NCBI GenBank assembly: GCA_031277885.1
Contig: JAITLM010000212.1
Span: forward strand, 1-34,754
Reading direction: 5' to 3'
Source: Microbacterium sp.
GTDB lineage: Bacteria; Actinomycetota; Actinomycetes; Actinomycetales; Microbacteriaceae
DNA: 34,754 nt
A program made the position numbers and the translations under genes. The stretch's first letter is position 1; every line of letters begins with the position of its first letter. Under the pieces are notes generated by a model that worked only from the letters and a program-made list of their open reading frames with translations, did no database searches and was not told the origin of the DNA. Shown one piece after another: positions 6,987 through 17,679 of the stretch.

Positions 6987-7787
6987 TCAGCGCCCCCTGC
7001 CGAAGCGGGCCCGCAGCGCGGGGTCGACGGAGACGTCGCCGAACGACGACGTCCATCCGCCGTCGACCGCGATCGACTGTCCGGTGAGGTACGGGACCTC
7101 ATCGGACAGCAGGAACGCGGTCAGCGCCGCCACCTCCTCCGCGCGGGCGATCCGCGCCATCGGCGGGCCCTCGGCGAGCGCCCGCTCGGCCGCATCGGGG
7201 TCGGCGGACGCGGCGATCTGCGCCTCCAGATGCGGAGTGCGCACGCCGCCGGGGGCCACGGTGTTGGCCCGGATGCCCAGCCCGCCGTAGCTGACGGCGA
7301 TGCTGCGGGTGAGCGCGTCGATCCCGCCCTTGGTGAACTCGTACGCGGCGTGATCGGGGTGGCTCGCCCGCCCGTGGATCGACCCGATGTTGACGATCGC
7401 GCCGGCGACCCCCTGATCGACGAACGCGGAGACCGCCGTGCTGCAGCCCCATACGTAGCCGAAGCCGTTGATGCGGAGGATCTCGCGCACGACGTCCTCG
7501 TCGAGCTCGTGCAGCCTGGTCCGCTTCGTGATCCCGGCGTTGTTGACCCAGCCGGCCAGCGGTGCACGCGCGAGCGCGGCCTCCGCGGCCCGTCGGTGCG
7601 CGTCTCGCTCGGCGGCGTCTCCGAGCACGACCTCGGTGCAGGCGCCGGCCTCGACGCTCCCGGATCCGGCGGAGCGCTCCAGGCCGATGACGATCCAGCC
7701 GTCCGCCGTGAGCCGCTCGGCGACGGCTCTGCCGATGCCCTTGCCGCTGCCCGTCACGACGACGCTGCGTGCAGTGCTGAGACTCAT
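6987..7787 (-). CDS. Short-chain dehydrogenase/reductase (SDR)
   Basis: The 266-residue classical SDR carries GSGKGIG at 13-19, NNAG at 82-85, Ser136 and the catalytic pair Tyr149/Lys153 (YEFTK), with a late SIAVDGGW. AGGAG lies 5 bases before the start. It is the last gene of the leftward ceramidase-like/SDR/dehydratase/SDR operon, and its ATG overlaps the dehydratase stop (ATGA). Pairing with an acid-sugar dehydratase suggests oxidation of a 2-keto-3-deoxy sugar acid or of the parent sugar. This assignment is from context only. Confidence 0.87.
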   Translation of the reverse strand: MSLSTARSVVVTGSGKGIGRAVAERLTADGWIVIGLERSAGSGSVEAGACTEVVLGDAAERDAHRRAAEAALARAPLAGWVNNAGITKRTRLHELDEDVVREILRINGFGYVWGCSTAVSAFVDQGVAGAIVNIGSIHGRASHPDHAAYEFTKGGIDALTRSIAVSYGGLGIRANTVAPGGVRTPHLEAQIAASADPDAAERALAEGPPMARIARAEEVAALTAFLLSDEVPYLTGQSIAVDGGWTSSFGDVSVDPALRARFGRGR

Positions 7788-8866
7788 GGCGTGCTCCTGT
7801 CAAAGTCGAAGACCTGCGGATCGAGACCGAAGCCCAGCCCCGGATCCCGGCTCGGGGCGATCCGCGCCGCGTAGTCCGGGCCGCCGAGGATGAAGGCCGG
7901 TGCGGGATCGTACGGGTTGCCGCCGCGCGCGAACGTCTCCACACCGATGCCGAGATGCGCCGTGACCTCGGAGTAGACATGCCCCGAGACGGGCACGCCG
8001 CGCTCGCCGGCCCACGCGATGATCTCGAGCGCCGGGGTCACTCCGCCGATCGCGACCACGTCGAGGCGCAGCACGTCGACCGTGTCCTCCTCGACGAGCG
8101 CGCGCAGCACGGCGGGATCCGTGACCTCGTCTCCGACCGAGAGCGGCAGACCCGACTCCCGGCGGATCCGCGCGCAGCCCGCGACGTCCTCCGGCAGCAG
8201 CGGATCCTCGAGCCACGCGAGCCGCGGGTCGCCCCACTGCGCGATCTCGGCGAGCGCCTCGTCGGCGTCCCGCCAGCCGAAGCCGACATCCACGACGAGG
8301 CCCGTGGCGTCCGGGAGCTCGCGGTTCAGGATCCCGATGAGCTCGCGCATGTAGGACGGATCGGGCAGCCGGGAGATCTTGACCTGGGCCCACCCGTCCG
8401 CCTGCGCGAGCACCTCGTCGGCGACGGCGCGCGGGGTGCGATCCGGCGTCGGATAGGCCGCGACGAGCATCGAGGCCCGCGGTGCGTCCCCGGTTCCGAG
8501 CAGTCGCCAGAGCGGCTGAGCGGCGCGGCGGGCCGCGATGTCCCAGAGCGCGATGTCGACGAGCCCGATCGCACGGCGCACGAGCCCGACCCTCCCGACG
8601 ATCGCGCTGCCGCGCAGCATCCGCTCCCAGGTCGCGGCCGGATCGTCCGGATCGGCGCCGACGGCGTGGTCGGCCACGAGCCGTCGCACGATCTCCGCCA
8701 TCGGCGCCTCCCGCGACAGGCAATAGGCGACGCCCTGCGTGCCGTCCGACGCGACGGCGCGCACGGCGCTGTACTCCCGCCGGGTCACGGTCATGGCCCC
8801 CAGCCGCAGCGGCGCGGGCAGGGGCAGCACGGCCGTGGCCGTGTCGATGTGCGCGATCCCGGTCAT
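7784..8866 (-). CDS. Enolase-superfamily (mandelate racemase-like) sugar-acid dehydratase
   Basis: The 360-residue protein aligns almost residue for residue with mandelate racemase landmarks. Lys163 occupies the first position of the KxK motif, the metal ligands are Asp193, Glu220 (WLED) and Glu247 (GDEV), and Asp269 and His296 (GHVYSE) form the dyad base. The second KxK lysine is Ser165. The family dehydrates or epimerises sugar acids by abstracting the C2 proton. Between two SDRs and in a regulon with FAH-family and lactonase genes nearby, an aldonate dehydratase is most likely. Both gene boundaries are 4-base ATGA overlaps, so it is tightly coupled in the operon. The substrate is unknown. 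Confidence 0.85.
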   Translation of the reverse strand: MTGIAHIDTATAVLPLPAPLRLGAMTVTRREYSAVRAVASDGTQGVAYCLSREAPMAEIVRRLVADHAVGADPDDPAATWERMLRGSAIVGRVGLVRRAIGLVDIALWDIAARRAAQPLWRLLGTGDAPRASMLVAAYPTPDRTPRAVADEVLAQADGWAQVKISRLPDPSYMRELIGILNRELPDATGLVVDVGFGWRDADEALAEIAQWGDPRLAWLEDPLLPEDVAGCARIRRESGLPLSVGDEVTDPAVLRALVEEDTVDVLRLDVVAIGGVTPALEIIAWAGERGVPVSGHVYSEVTAHLGIGVETFARGGNPYDPAPAFILGGPDYAARIAPSRDPGLGFGLDPQVFDFDRSTP

Positions 8867-9624
8867 TCGGGCTTCTTCGCGAGGGGGACGCCGTAATCGA
8901 CCATGAAGCCGCCGTCGACGTAGAGCGTCTGGCCGTTCATGTACGACGCCTGATCGGACACCAGGAAGCTCACCGCCGCACCGATCTCGCTCGCATCGGC
9001 GAGGCGCTTCGCGGGGATGCGGGAGAGGATCGTGTCGAGACTGAGCGTGCCGGCCTCGACGCCCTGCCGGAACACCCCGGTGTCGACATAGCCCGGCGCC
9101 ACGGCGTTGACGCGCACGCCGCGCGCGGCCCACTCGGCTCCCGCGGTGGCGGTGAGTCCGATCACGGCGGCCTTGGTCGTCGCGTAGGGCGCACGCCCGG
9201 CCGAGCCGCGGGAGGAGACGGACGAGATGTTGACGATCCGTCCCTCTCCGCGCGCGAGCATCCGGCGGCCGGCCGCCTGCAGGCAGGCGAAGACGCCGTG
9301 CAGGTTCACGTCGACGACGGCGGTCCACTCGTCCCAGGCGAGGTCCTCGATGCCGCGATGGCGCTGGATCCCGGCGTTGTTGACGAGCACCGCGATCGGG
9401 CCGAGCTCGGCCTCGATCGCCGAGAAGACGCGATCGACCGCCTCGTGGTCCGTGACGTCGAGCTCGCGCCAGAGTATCCCGGCGGGGTTGTCCCCCGCGG
9501 TGAGCGCGGGCACGCGATCGACGGCGACGACGAGGTGGCCGTCGGCCGCGAGGCGCTGTCCGATCTCCCAGCCGATGCCGGCTGCTCCTCCGGTCACCAC
9601 GGCGACGGGTCTCTGAGCGTTCAT
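8863..9624 (-). CDS. Short-chain dehydrogenase/reductase (SDR)
   Basis: A 253-residue classical SDR with TGGAAGIG at 11-18, NNAG at 82-85, Ser134-Ser135, and Tyr147/Lys151 (YATTK), ending in a YVDGGF region. I chose ATG at 9624 because GAGGAGA precedes it by 3 bases and the Rossmann strand follows at the usual distance. An in-frame ATG at 9669, overlapping the upstream stop, is an alternative giving 15 more residues. Its stop overlaps the dehydratase start (ATGA). Likely a sugar or sugar-acid dehydrogenase acting just before or after the dehydratase. Confidence 0.85.
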   Translation of the reverse strand: MNAQRPVAVVTGGAAGIGWEIGQRLAADGHLVVAVDRVPALTAGDNPAGILWRELDVTDHEAVDRVFSAIEAELGPIAVLVNNAGIQRHRGIEDLAWDEWTAVVDVNLHGVFACLQAAGRRMLARGEGRIVNISSVSSRGSAGRAPYATTKAAVIGLTATAGAEWAARGVRVNAVAPGYVDTGVFRQGVEAGTLSLDTILSRIPAKRLADASEIGAAVSFLVSDQASYMNGQTLYVDGGFMVDYGVPLAKKPE

Positions 9625-9668
9625 GGTTCTCCTCATGTCGGGGGACTGCGACGTCGGGGCGGGCCGCA

Positions 9669-11066
9669 TCAGCGGCCGAGCAGCTCGGCGACCACGCGGG
9701 ACGCGTGCTCCTCGAGCAGGTCGAGGGCGCCGGGCGCGAGCGGCGTCTGCCAGGCCTGGTACGCGCCGCGGTCATAGGCCTCGCGCGTGGGCAGATAGAC
9801 GAACCCCGGCCCGTTCGTGAGGTTCATCACGACGATCGGGACGCCCGGGAACCTCGCGCGCAGGGTGCGCTGGAGTCGCGAGTAGGCCTCACCCGGATGG
9901 CCGAGGAGCACCGCGTCGCCGACCCGCCACGCCCACACCGGGTGCCGGACGGTCGGGCCGTCGATGTAGCCCTCGCGGAGATTGCGCGCGCGTCCGAGCC
10001 GTTCCTCGCGCGAGCGGGGATCGATGTCCTTCCACTCCTCCGCGAGTTCGTCGAGGGTGGGCAGATCGCGCAGGGGCAGATCCACGCTCGTCGTCGTGCC
10101 GGAGGCGGAGCCGTCGGCCTCGGCGGGGCGTCCCGCCCAGATCGCGAGCGGAGCCCCCGACTCGACCACGCCGTCGAGGGTGACCTCGTCGCCGGGCGCG
10201 GGCAGCGCGTCGAGCGCGGCGAGCACCGCATGTCCGAGCGAACGTCCGTGCCGGTCGGCCACCGACACGTCGCCCGTGTACTGCTCGCGCGGCGCGAGCT
10301 CGCCGGAGGCGCCCTGCACGAACAGGCATGGCGCATCCGTGGCGCTCTCGACGATCTCACGCATCGCACCCACGTAGTCGGGCGAGACTTCGCGGCTCTG
10401 CCAGGCGAGCGTCGTCGGGTGGCAGGCGTAGTTCACCAGGGTGGCGCGCACGCGGCCGCCCACGCTGATCCGCCCGATCACGACCGTGTCGTCGGCGTCG
10501 CCCGCGGGGTTGAAACCGACGAGGGCGCGCCCGTCCAGGACCAGTTCACGATCCGCCGCCAGCGCGCATCGTCCCTGCGCCCACTCGATCAGCCCCGGCT
10601 CCGCGCCGTCCAGCGCCTCCCGGCCGGCGGCGATGCCCGCGGCGGCGAGCGCCTCGAGGTATCCGGGGATGAGCTCGCCCCCCGACAGGTGTGCATCGGC
10701 CGCGCACAGCACCGCGCCGGCGTGCGTGTGCGAGAGGGACAGCATGAGCTGATCCGGTTCGAGTCCCAGACCGTCGAGGATCGCTCCGCGCACGCCCTGC
10801 TCGTCGGCGACGCGGCGCCACCATGTGCCGTCCACGGCGAGCAGCAGGCGTGGACGACCGTCGTCGCCGATCAGCGCGAGAGCCGTGAGCGCGAACGGGC
10901 GATGCACGCCCTCGGAGCGCTCCCAGTCCGCCGGACCCCAGTTCTTCGCCCGGATTCCGACCGGAGGGGTGATGTCGCGCCGCGAGACGCCGACCCTGAT
11001 GCGGGTGCGCGGCACGCGGATGCGATCCCCGATCATGGTGCCCACGGGTGCGGCCTGCTGAGCCAT
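9669..11066 (-). CDS. Neutral/alkaline ceramidase N-terminal domain-like hydrolase
   Basis: This 465-residue protein has the neutral-ceramidase-like N-terminus VGVSRRDITPPVG and candidate zinc ligands His113/His115 (LSHTHAG) and His216 (NYACHP). The segment QGASGELAP places Ser254 where ceramidases have their active-site serine. True ceramidases are larger and secreted with a C-terminal Ig-like domain; this one lacks a signal peptide and that domain. It is therefore probably a cytoplasmic amidase or esterase acting on a sugar-derived substrate. It starts the leftward operon with two SDRs and the dehydratase, behind GGAGGAG (8-base spacing) and its own TGCTATAGCA palindrome. The family call is good; calling it a ceramidase would be misleading. 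Confidence 0.75.
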   Translation of the reverse strand: MAQQAAPVGTMIGDRIRVPRTRIRVGVSRRDITPPVGIRAKNWGPADWERSEGVHRPFALTALALIGDDGRPRLLLAVDGTWWRRVADEQGVRGAILDGLGLEPDQLMLSLSHTHAGAVLCAADAHLSGGELIPGYLEALAAAGIAAGREALDGAEPGLIEWAQGRCALAADRELVLDGRALVGFNPAGDADDTVVIGRISVGGRVRATLVNYACHPTTLAWQSREVSPDYVGAMREIVESATDAPCLFVQGASGELAPREQYTGDVSVADRHGRSLGHAVLAALDALPAPGDEVTLDGVVESGAPLAIWAGRPAEADGSASGTTTSVDLPLRDLPTLDELAEEWKDIDPRSREERLGRARNLREGYIDGPTVRHPVWAWRVGDAVLLGHPGEAYSRLQRTLRARFPGVPIVVMNLTNGPGFVYLPTREAYDRGAYQAWQTPLAPGALDLLEEHASRVVAELLGR

Positions 11067-11082
11067 TCTGCCGTCTCCTCCA

Positions 11083-11094
11083 TTGCTATAGCAA
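11083..11094. promoter_or_regulatory. GntR-type operator site C
   Basis: TTGCTATAGCAA is a perfect 12-base palindrome in the 49-base gap between the MFS gene stop and the ceramidase-like gene start. Its TATAGC core is a plausible -10 for the leftward operon, placed just upstream of the GGAGGAG ribosome-binding site at 11075-11081. Confidence 0.7.
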
Positions 11095-11115
11095 AACCCT
11101 ACCCTCGCGCGAGGG

Positions 11116-12453
11116 TCAGTCCCCCGCTCCGACCGGTACCGGCTTCGAGAACTCGGGCCGGCGGCTGAGCACGAACCCGATCGCCGCGCCCATCACGGTG
11201 AGGGCCGCGACCGGAAGCAGGCCCCACACCGCCGATCCCGTGCTCTCGGTGATCCATCCGATCGCGTACGGCCCGGCGAACCCCGCGAGGTTCCCGACGG
11301 AGTTGATGAAGGCGAGCCCTGCGGCCGCCGCCGTGCCCGTCAGCACCATCGGAGGCAGGCTCCAGAACAGCGGCGTCGTCGCGAACAGCGCCGACATGCC
11401 CACGCACAGGGCGGCGAGCGCGAGAACCGGCACATCCCTGGCCGCCACCGCCGCGAGCAGCGACAGCGCCGTGATCGACAGCGTGATGCCGACCTGCAGC
11501 GGGATGTTGCCCTGCTTGCGGGCGGCCCGCTCCCACGGCAGCATCAGCAGCGCCGCGCAGATGTTCGGCACGGCGACGAGCCAGCCGATCGTGGCGGTGG
11601 AGAAGTCGCCCATGCCCTTCACGATCGTCGGCAGCCAGAGGCCCAGGCCGTAGGCCCCGAACACCACCCCGAAGAACAGCAGGATCAGCAGCCACAGCCG
11701 TCCGTTCCCGAAGACGGCGGCGAGCCGGACGCGTCCGTGCACCCGCTCCGTGGCCGCGGTCTCCTCGGCGACCGTGTCGGAGATCCATCGCTGCTCCGCC
11801 GCGGTCAGCCAGCGGGCGTCCTGCGGGCGGTCCGGCAGCCAGAAGAACACGACGAGGGCGAGCAGCACGGCGGGGACGCCCTCGAGCAGGAAGACCAGCT
11901 GCCACCCCTCCATGCCGAGGAATCCGTGCAGGCCCATGATCCACCCGGACAGCGGTGCCGCGATCGCGTTCGCCAGCGGGTTCGACAGCGCGAACACCGC
12001 GAGCACCTGCGTGCGGTACTGCCGCGGGAACCAGAGCGTGAGGTAGAGCAGGACGCCGGGGAAGAATCCGGCTTCGGCGATGCCGAGCAGGAATCGCGCG
12101 ATCGCGAACTGCGTCGCATCCTGCACGAAGGCGGTCAGCACCGCGACGATCCCCCAGGTGATCATGATCCGCGCGATCCACTTGCGCGCACCGAACCTCT
12201 CGAGCAGCAGATTGCTCGGCACCTCGAAGAGCAGGTACCCGATGAAGAAGATCCCTGCCGCGAGACCGAAGGCGGCCTCGGTCATCTGCAGCGCCTGGGT
12301 CATCTCGAGCTTGGCGAATCCGGCGTTGTTCCGGTCGATGTATGCGACGAGGTACAGCAGGCCGAGGAACGGACCGAGCCGCCAGATGGCCTTCTTCATC
12401 GCGCTCGCGCCGACGTCGGACGAGGTGCGGGCGAGGTGGGCGGGGGACGACAT
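11116..12453 (-). CDS. MFS transporter, anion:cation symporter (ACS) type
   Basis: A 445-residue major facilitator protein. The first helix motif LLYLVAYIDRNNAGFAKLEM and the helix 2-3 stretch LLFEVPSNLLLERFGARKW are typical of the ACS group, which includes sugar-acid transporters such as those for glucarate, galactonate and rhamnonate and aromatic-acid permeases. Proton symport of an organic or sugar acid is the expected role. AGGAG lies 4 bases before the ATG. It lies 52 bases downstream of the Opp-type ATPase gene and may be read from the same transcript. It supports a carboxylated substrate for the neighbouring enzymes. Confidence 0.85.
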   Translation of the reverse strand: MSSPAHLARTSSDVGASAMKKAIWRLGPFLGLLYLVAYIDRNNAGFAKLEMTQALQMTEAAFGLAAGIFFIGYLLFEVPSNLLLERFGARKWIARIMITWGIVAVLTAFVQDATQFAIARFLLGIAEAGFFPGVLLYLTLWFPRQYRTQVLAVFALSNPLANAIAAPLSGWIMGLHGFLGMEGWQLVFLLEGVPAVLLALVVFFWLPDRPQDARWLTAAEQRWISDTVAEETAATERVHGRVRLAAVFGNGRLWLLILLFFGVVFGAYGLGLWLPTIVKGMGDFSTATIGWLVAVPNICAALLMLPWERAARKQGNIPLQVGITLSITALSLLAAVAARDVPVLALAALCVGMSALFATTPLFWSLPPMVLTGTAAAAGLAFINSVGNLAGFAGPYAIGWITESTGSAVWGLLPVAALTVMGAAIGFVLSRRPEFSKPVPVGAGD

Positions 12454-12505
12454 GATTCTCCTTCGACGGCGTTTCGGGATGTTCGGGGTGCGGGACGGCG
12501 TCCCG

Positions 12506-14247
<1,742 letters not shown>

Positions 14248-14251
<4 letters not shown>

Positions 14252-15099
14252 CGGCGCATCCCCTTCCTGTCGCCGCCGAACTGGTCGGCGAGCACGTTGA
14301 GCAGCCAGATCGTCACGAAGATGAACAGTGCCGGGAACAGCACGTATCCGATGGACTGGTACATCTTCTGGTACCCCTGTTGCATGAGCGTCCCCCAGGT
14401 CGCCTGGGGCGGGGCGATGCCCAGTCCGACGAAGCTCATCGACGCCTCCAGCAGGATGGCGTTGGCGGCGTTGATCGCCGTCTGCACGATGATCGGCCCG
14501 CGGGCATTGGGCAGCACCTCGGCGAAGAGCAGCCTGCGACGCGTGGACCCGAAGGCCACCGCCGCGGTGAAGTAGTCCTCCTGCAGCTCGCTCAGCACCG
14601 CCGAGCGCACGAGGCGCGCCGTGGTCGGGGTGAGCAGCACGCCCACGATCACGGCGAGCTTGACGGGGTCGGCTCCGAACGCCGAGATGAACACCAGCGC
14701 GAAGAGGATCTGCGGGATCGCCATGACGGTGTCGGCGAGACGCATGAGCAGTTCGTCGACGACGCCGCGCCGGAAGGCCGCCGTCATCCCCCACGCGATG
14801 CCGAGCACCATCGCCACGAGCGTCGCGCCGCCGGCGATGAAGACCGTGAGCTGACCGCCGTACAGCACCCGGCTGAAGAGGTCGCGCCCCAGTTCGTCGG
14901 TGCCGAAGAGGTGCGCGCCCGAAGGCGGGGCGAATCGCTGGGGCGACTGCGCCGCGGGATCGTAGGGCGAGAGCACCGGCGCGAGGACGCAGGCGAGCAC
15001 GATCAGCGCGATGACGCCGACCGAGAGGACCGACGCGGGGGACGCCCGGCGCGCACGGATGCGCGGCGGCGTCACGAGGGTCGACGTCGGATCAGCCAT
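14248..15099 (-). CDS. ABC importer permease, DppC/OppC-like
   Basis: A 283-residue inner-membrane permease of the peptide/nickel/opine class. It has the DppC-type N-terminal helix followed by the periplasmic segment PPSGAHLFGTDELGRDLFSR. The cytoplasmic EAA-type loop follows at about 170-200 (YFTAAVAFGSTRRRLLFAEVLP), where the ATPase docks. AGGAGG lies 4 bases before the ATG. It overlaps the DppB-like gene by 8 bases and the ATPase gene by 4. Substrate is set by the binding protein; oligosaccharides and glycosides as well as peptides use this class. Confidence 0.92.
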
Positions 15100-16054
15100 G
15101 GATCCTCCTGGTGCGAAGGCGCGGGTCGAGGACGCCGTAGAGCAGATCGACCACGAGCGTCGTGAGGATGAACAGCGCGGAGATCAGCAGCACGACCGAC
15201 TGCAGCACCGCGTAGTCGCGCTTGAACACCGCGTCGATCGCGAGGGAGCCGAGTCCCGGGATGCCGAAGACGTACTCCACGATCACCACGCCGCCGAGCG
15301 TGTAGCCCACGATCAGCCCGAGCATGGTCAGGCCGGGGATGAGGGCGTTGCGCAGCGCATGACCGAGGACGACGCCCGACCCCGACTGCCCCTTGCCCTT
15401 CGCGGTGCGGATGTACGGAGCGTCCAGCACCTCGATCATGGATGCCCGCAGGAACCGCATCAGCAGCGGCGCCGCGGCGAACGCGAGGGTGAGCGACGGC
15501 AGGATCATGCGCACCAGGTTCGACGCCGGATCATCGGCGAGCGGCGTGAATCCACGGGCAGGAAGGATTCTCAGCTGCACCGCGAACACGACGATCAGCA
15601 CGATGCCGATGAGGAATTGCGGCAGCGCCATCCCCGCCGTGGAGATCGCGGTGAGGATCCGGTCCACCGCGCCGAGAGGCCGGAGCGAGGCGATGACCGC
15701 GGTCGGGACGGCGATGATGATCGCCAGCACGATGCCGATGAGGGTGAGCTCGACGGTCGCCGGGAACCGCTGCGCAATGAGCTCGGTGACGGAGAACTGG
15801 TTGAAGTAGGACTGCCCGAAGTCACCGGTGAAGATCCCTCCCATCCAGCGGAGGTACTGCTCGATGATCGGCGCGTCGAGGCCGGCCTCCTCGCGGAGGC
15901 GCTTGATCGTCTCGGCATCGACGCCGGGCGTGGAGCCGAGCCGGGTGATCACCGGATCCCCCGGGAGCAGCCGCAGGACCACGAAGACGAGGATCGAGGT
16001 GGCGATCAGCATCGCGATGCTGATCGCCACCCGTCGAAGGAGGGAGAGCGCCAC
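15092..16054 (-). CDS. ABC importer permease, DppB/OppB-like
   Basis: The 320-residue permease begins at GTG with MALSLLRRVAISIAMLIATSILVFVVLRLLPGDPV in the normal DppB pattern. GDFGQSYF follows in the periplasmic loop, then the EAA-type loop APYIRTAKGKGQSGSGVVLGHALRN. Only one base separates it from the binding-protein stop, so translation is probably coupled. It forms the membrane channel with the DppC-like protein downstream. Confidence in the class is high, but the substrate is unknown. Confidence 0.92.
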   Translation of the reverse strand: MALSLLRRVAISIAMLIATSILVFVVLRLLPGDPVITRLGSTPGVDAETIKRLREEAGLDAPIIEQYLRWMGGIFTGDFGQSYFNQFSVTELIAQRFPATVELTLIGIVLAIIIAVPTAVIASLRPLGAVDRILTAISTAGMALPQFLIGIVLIVVFAVQLRILPARGFTPLADDPASNLVRMILPSLTLAFAAAPLLMRFLRASMIEVLDAPYIRTAKGKGQSGSGVVLGHALRNALIPGLTMLGLIVGYTLGGVVIVEYVFGIPGLGSLAIDAVFKRDYAVLQSVVLLISALFILTTLVVDLLYGVLDPRLRTRRIHG

Positions 16055-16055
16055 G

Positions 16056-17588
16056 TCAGCCCTTCAGCCGCGCGTCCTCGAGGTGCAGCTGGCCGCCGCC
16101 CTCGACCCACACCCCCGACACCTTGGTGCTGGTCGCGGAGACGACCGTGGACTGCAGCGGGACGATGAGCGGCACCTCGCGGTTGATGATCTCCTCCGCC
16201 TTGCCCCACTTCTCCTTGCGCGCCTTCTCGTCGGGCTCGGCGATCGCCGCCGCGAAGGCCGCGGTGAACTCCGGATCCTGCCAGTTGCACTCGCAGCGGC
16301 CCGGCAGGTAGAAGTTCAGCGAATACGCGGGCTCGGGCGGGGTGGACTGGAAGTTCGGCACGATGTAGCCGGGGTAGCTCTTGCCCGCGGGGTAGAAGGA
16401 GTTCACCCAGGTCCCGATGTCGTTGTTGTCGATCTTCAGGGTGATCCCGATCTTCTTCAGACTCGCCTGCAGGATCTCGCCGCTCGTGTTCCACTCCGGA
16501 TACTGCCCGGCGACGCCCCACCAGGTCAGCGTGCTGCCCTCGGTGACCCCCGCCTCGGCGAACAGCTTCTTCGCCTTGTCGAGGTCGTAGGAGTAGTCGG
16601 TCAGATCGCCCGCGAACCACGGGTTCTTCGCGCCGAGGGCGTTGTTGGTCGGCGAGACCTGCCCCTGACTGGAATAGGCGGCGTCGAGGATCGCCTTCCG
16701 GTCGGTGGCATAGGCGAGCGCCTGGCGGGCGCGGACGTCGTTGAACGGCGCGGAGGTCGTGTCGACCTCCCAGGACGGCCACTGGCTGGGGCTGTCCGGA
16801 CGCACCAGGGAGATGTCTCCGCCCTCGAGGCCCGCGACGTCGCCCTGCGGCACCGACCACAGCACGTCGATGTCGCCCGATCGCAGACCCGTCACCGCGG
16901 CGGTCGACTCGGCCGCCTTGACGACCTTGATCTCGCTCAGGCCCGGGGCCTTGCCGAAGAACTTCTTGTTGGGAACCAGCGTGACCGAGTCGTCGGGGGT
17001 GAACTTCTGCACGACATAGGGGCCCGTGCCGATCGGCTGCTTGTCGATCGAGCCCAGCGCGTCGACGTCGATCATCTTGACCCACACGATGCCGGCCGGG
17101 AAGGTGGCGATCGGCTCGGAGAGCGTGATCACGACCGTCTTGTCATCCGGTGCGGAGACATCGGTGACCATCGAGATCTTGTTCTTCTCCTGGGTCGCCG
17201 TCTTGTCGTCGAGGTAGTACCGGAAGGCGGCCACGGCGGATGCCGCGGTGAAGGGATCGCCGTTCGAGAAGGTGACGCCCTGCTTCAGCGTGAAGGTCCA
17301 GGTCTTCTGATCGGCCGACGCATCCCAGCGTTCCGCGAGGTCGCCGACGACCTTTCCGGACGCATCCGTCTTGGTCAGCCCGTTCCAGAGCAGGGGGAAC
17401 AGCACCTCCTCCCAGGCGAAGGTGCGGATCGCCGGGTTGAGCTGAGGGATGCCCTGCGCAGCCGCGACCGTCAGGGTCCCGCCCTGCTGAGCGCTTCCGC
17501 CGGGCTTCGCCGCGGAACCGCAGCCGCTGATGATCAGTGCGGCCGCGACGAGCGCCGCTCCGCTCAGCCAAGCACGTCGTCGTGACAT
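16056..17588 (-). CDS. Extracellular solute-binding lipoprotein, family 5 (Opp/Dpp class)
   Basis: A 510-residue binding protein with a lipoprotein signal: MSRRRAWL, a hydrophobic stretch and lipobox IISGC with Cys23 as the acylation site. The mature part shows the family 5 landmarks RTFAWEEVLFPLLWNGLTK, the DLAERWDASADQKTWTFTLKQGVTFSNGDPFTA segment and the DVRARQALAYATDRKAIL motif. It captures the substrate outside the membrane for the permeases downstream. GGAGGAGG precedes the ATG. Its promoter region carries site D, almost identical to site A, placing uptake under the same proposed regulator as the catabolic genes. Confidence 0.92.
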   Translation of the reverse strand: MSRRRAWLSGAALVAAALIISGCGSAAKPGGSAQQGGTLTVAAAQGIPQLNPAIRTFAWEEVLFPLLWNGLTKTDASGKVVGDLAERWDASADQKTWTFTLKQGVTFSNGDPFTAASAVAAFRYYLDDKTATQEKNKISMVTDVSAPDDKTVVITLSEPIATFPAGIVWVKMIDVDALGSIDKQPIGTGPYVVQKFTPDDSVTLVPNKKFFGKAPGLSEIKVVKAAESTAAVTGLRSGDIDVLWSVPQGDVAGLEGGDISLVRPDSPSQWPSWEVDTTSAPFNDVRARQALAYATDRKAILDAAYSSQGQVSPTNNALGAKNPWFAGDLTDYSYDLDKAKKLFAEAGVTEGSTLTWWGVAGQYPEWNTSGEILQASLKKIGITLKIDNNDIGTWVNSFYPAGKSYPGYIVPNFQSTPPEPAYSLNFYLPGRCECNWQDPEFTAAFAAAIAEPDEKARKEKWGKAEEIINREVPLIVPLQSTVVSATSTKVSGVWVEGGGQLHLEDARLKG

Positions 17589-17624
17589 GGTGCCTCCTCC
17601 ATCGGGTGCATCGGGTAGGTCATT

Positions 17625-17642
17625 CGCTATAGCATCTAGCAA
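17625..17642. promoter_or_regulatory. GntR-type operator site D
   Basis: CGCTATAGCATCTAGCAA matches site A (5827-5844) at 17 of 18 bases, including the additional TAGCA half-site. It lies 37 bases upstream of the binding-protein start, in the divergent gap shared with the GntR gene. The TATAGC core could be the -10 of the leftward operon. Confidence 0.7.
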
Positions 17643-17679
17643 AATAAGGATTTCGTCCAGCCCTTTCCTCTCGATCGGA

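Noticed and set aside
8863..9669. Start of the third SDR at 9669 by TGATG coupling
   Set aside because: It adds 15 residues before the Rossmann strand without family support, whereas ATG at 9624 has GAGGAGA right upstream. Kept as an alternative only.
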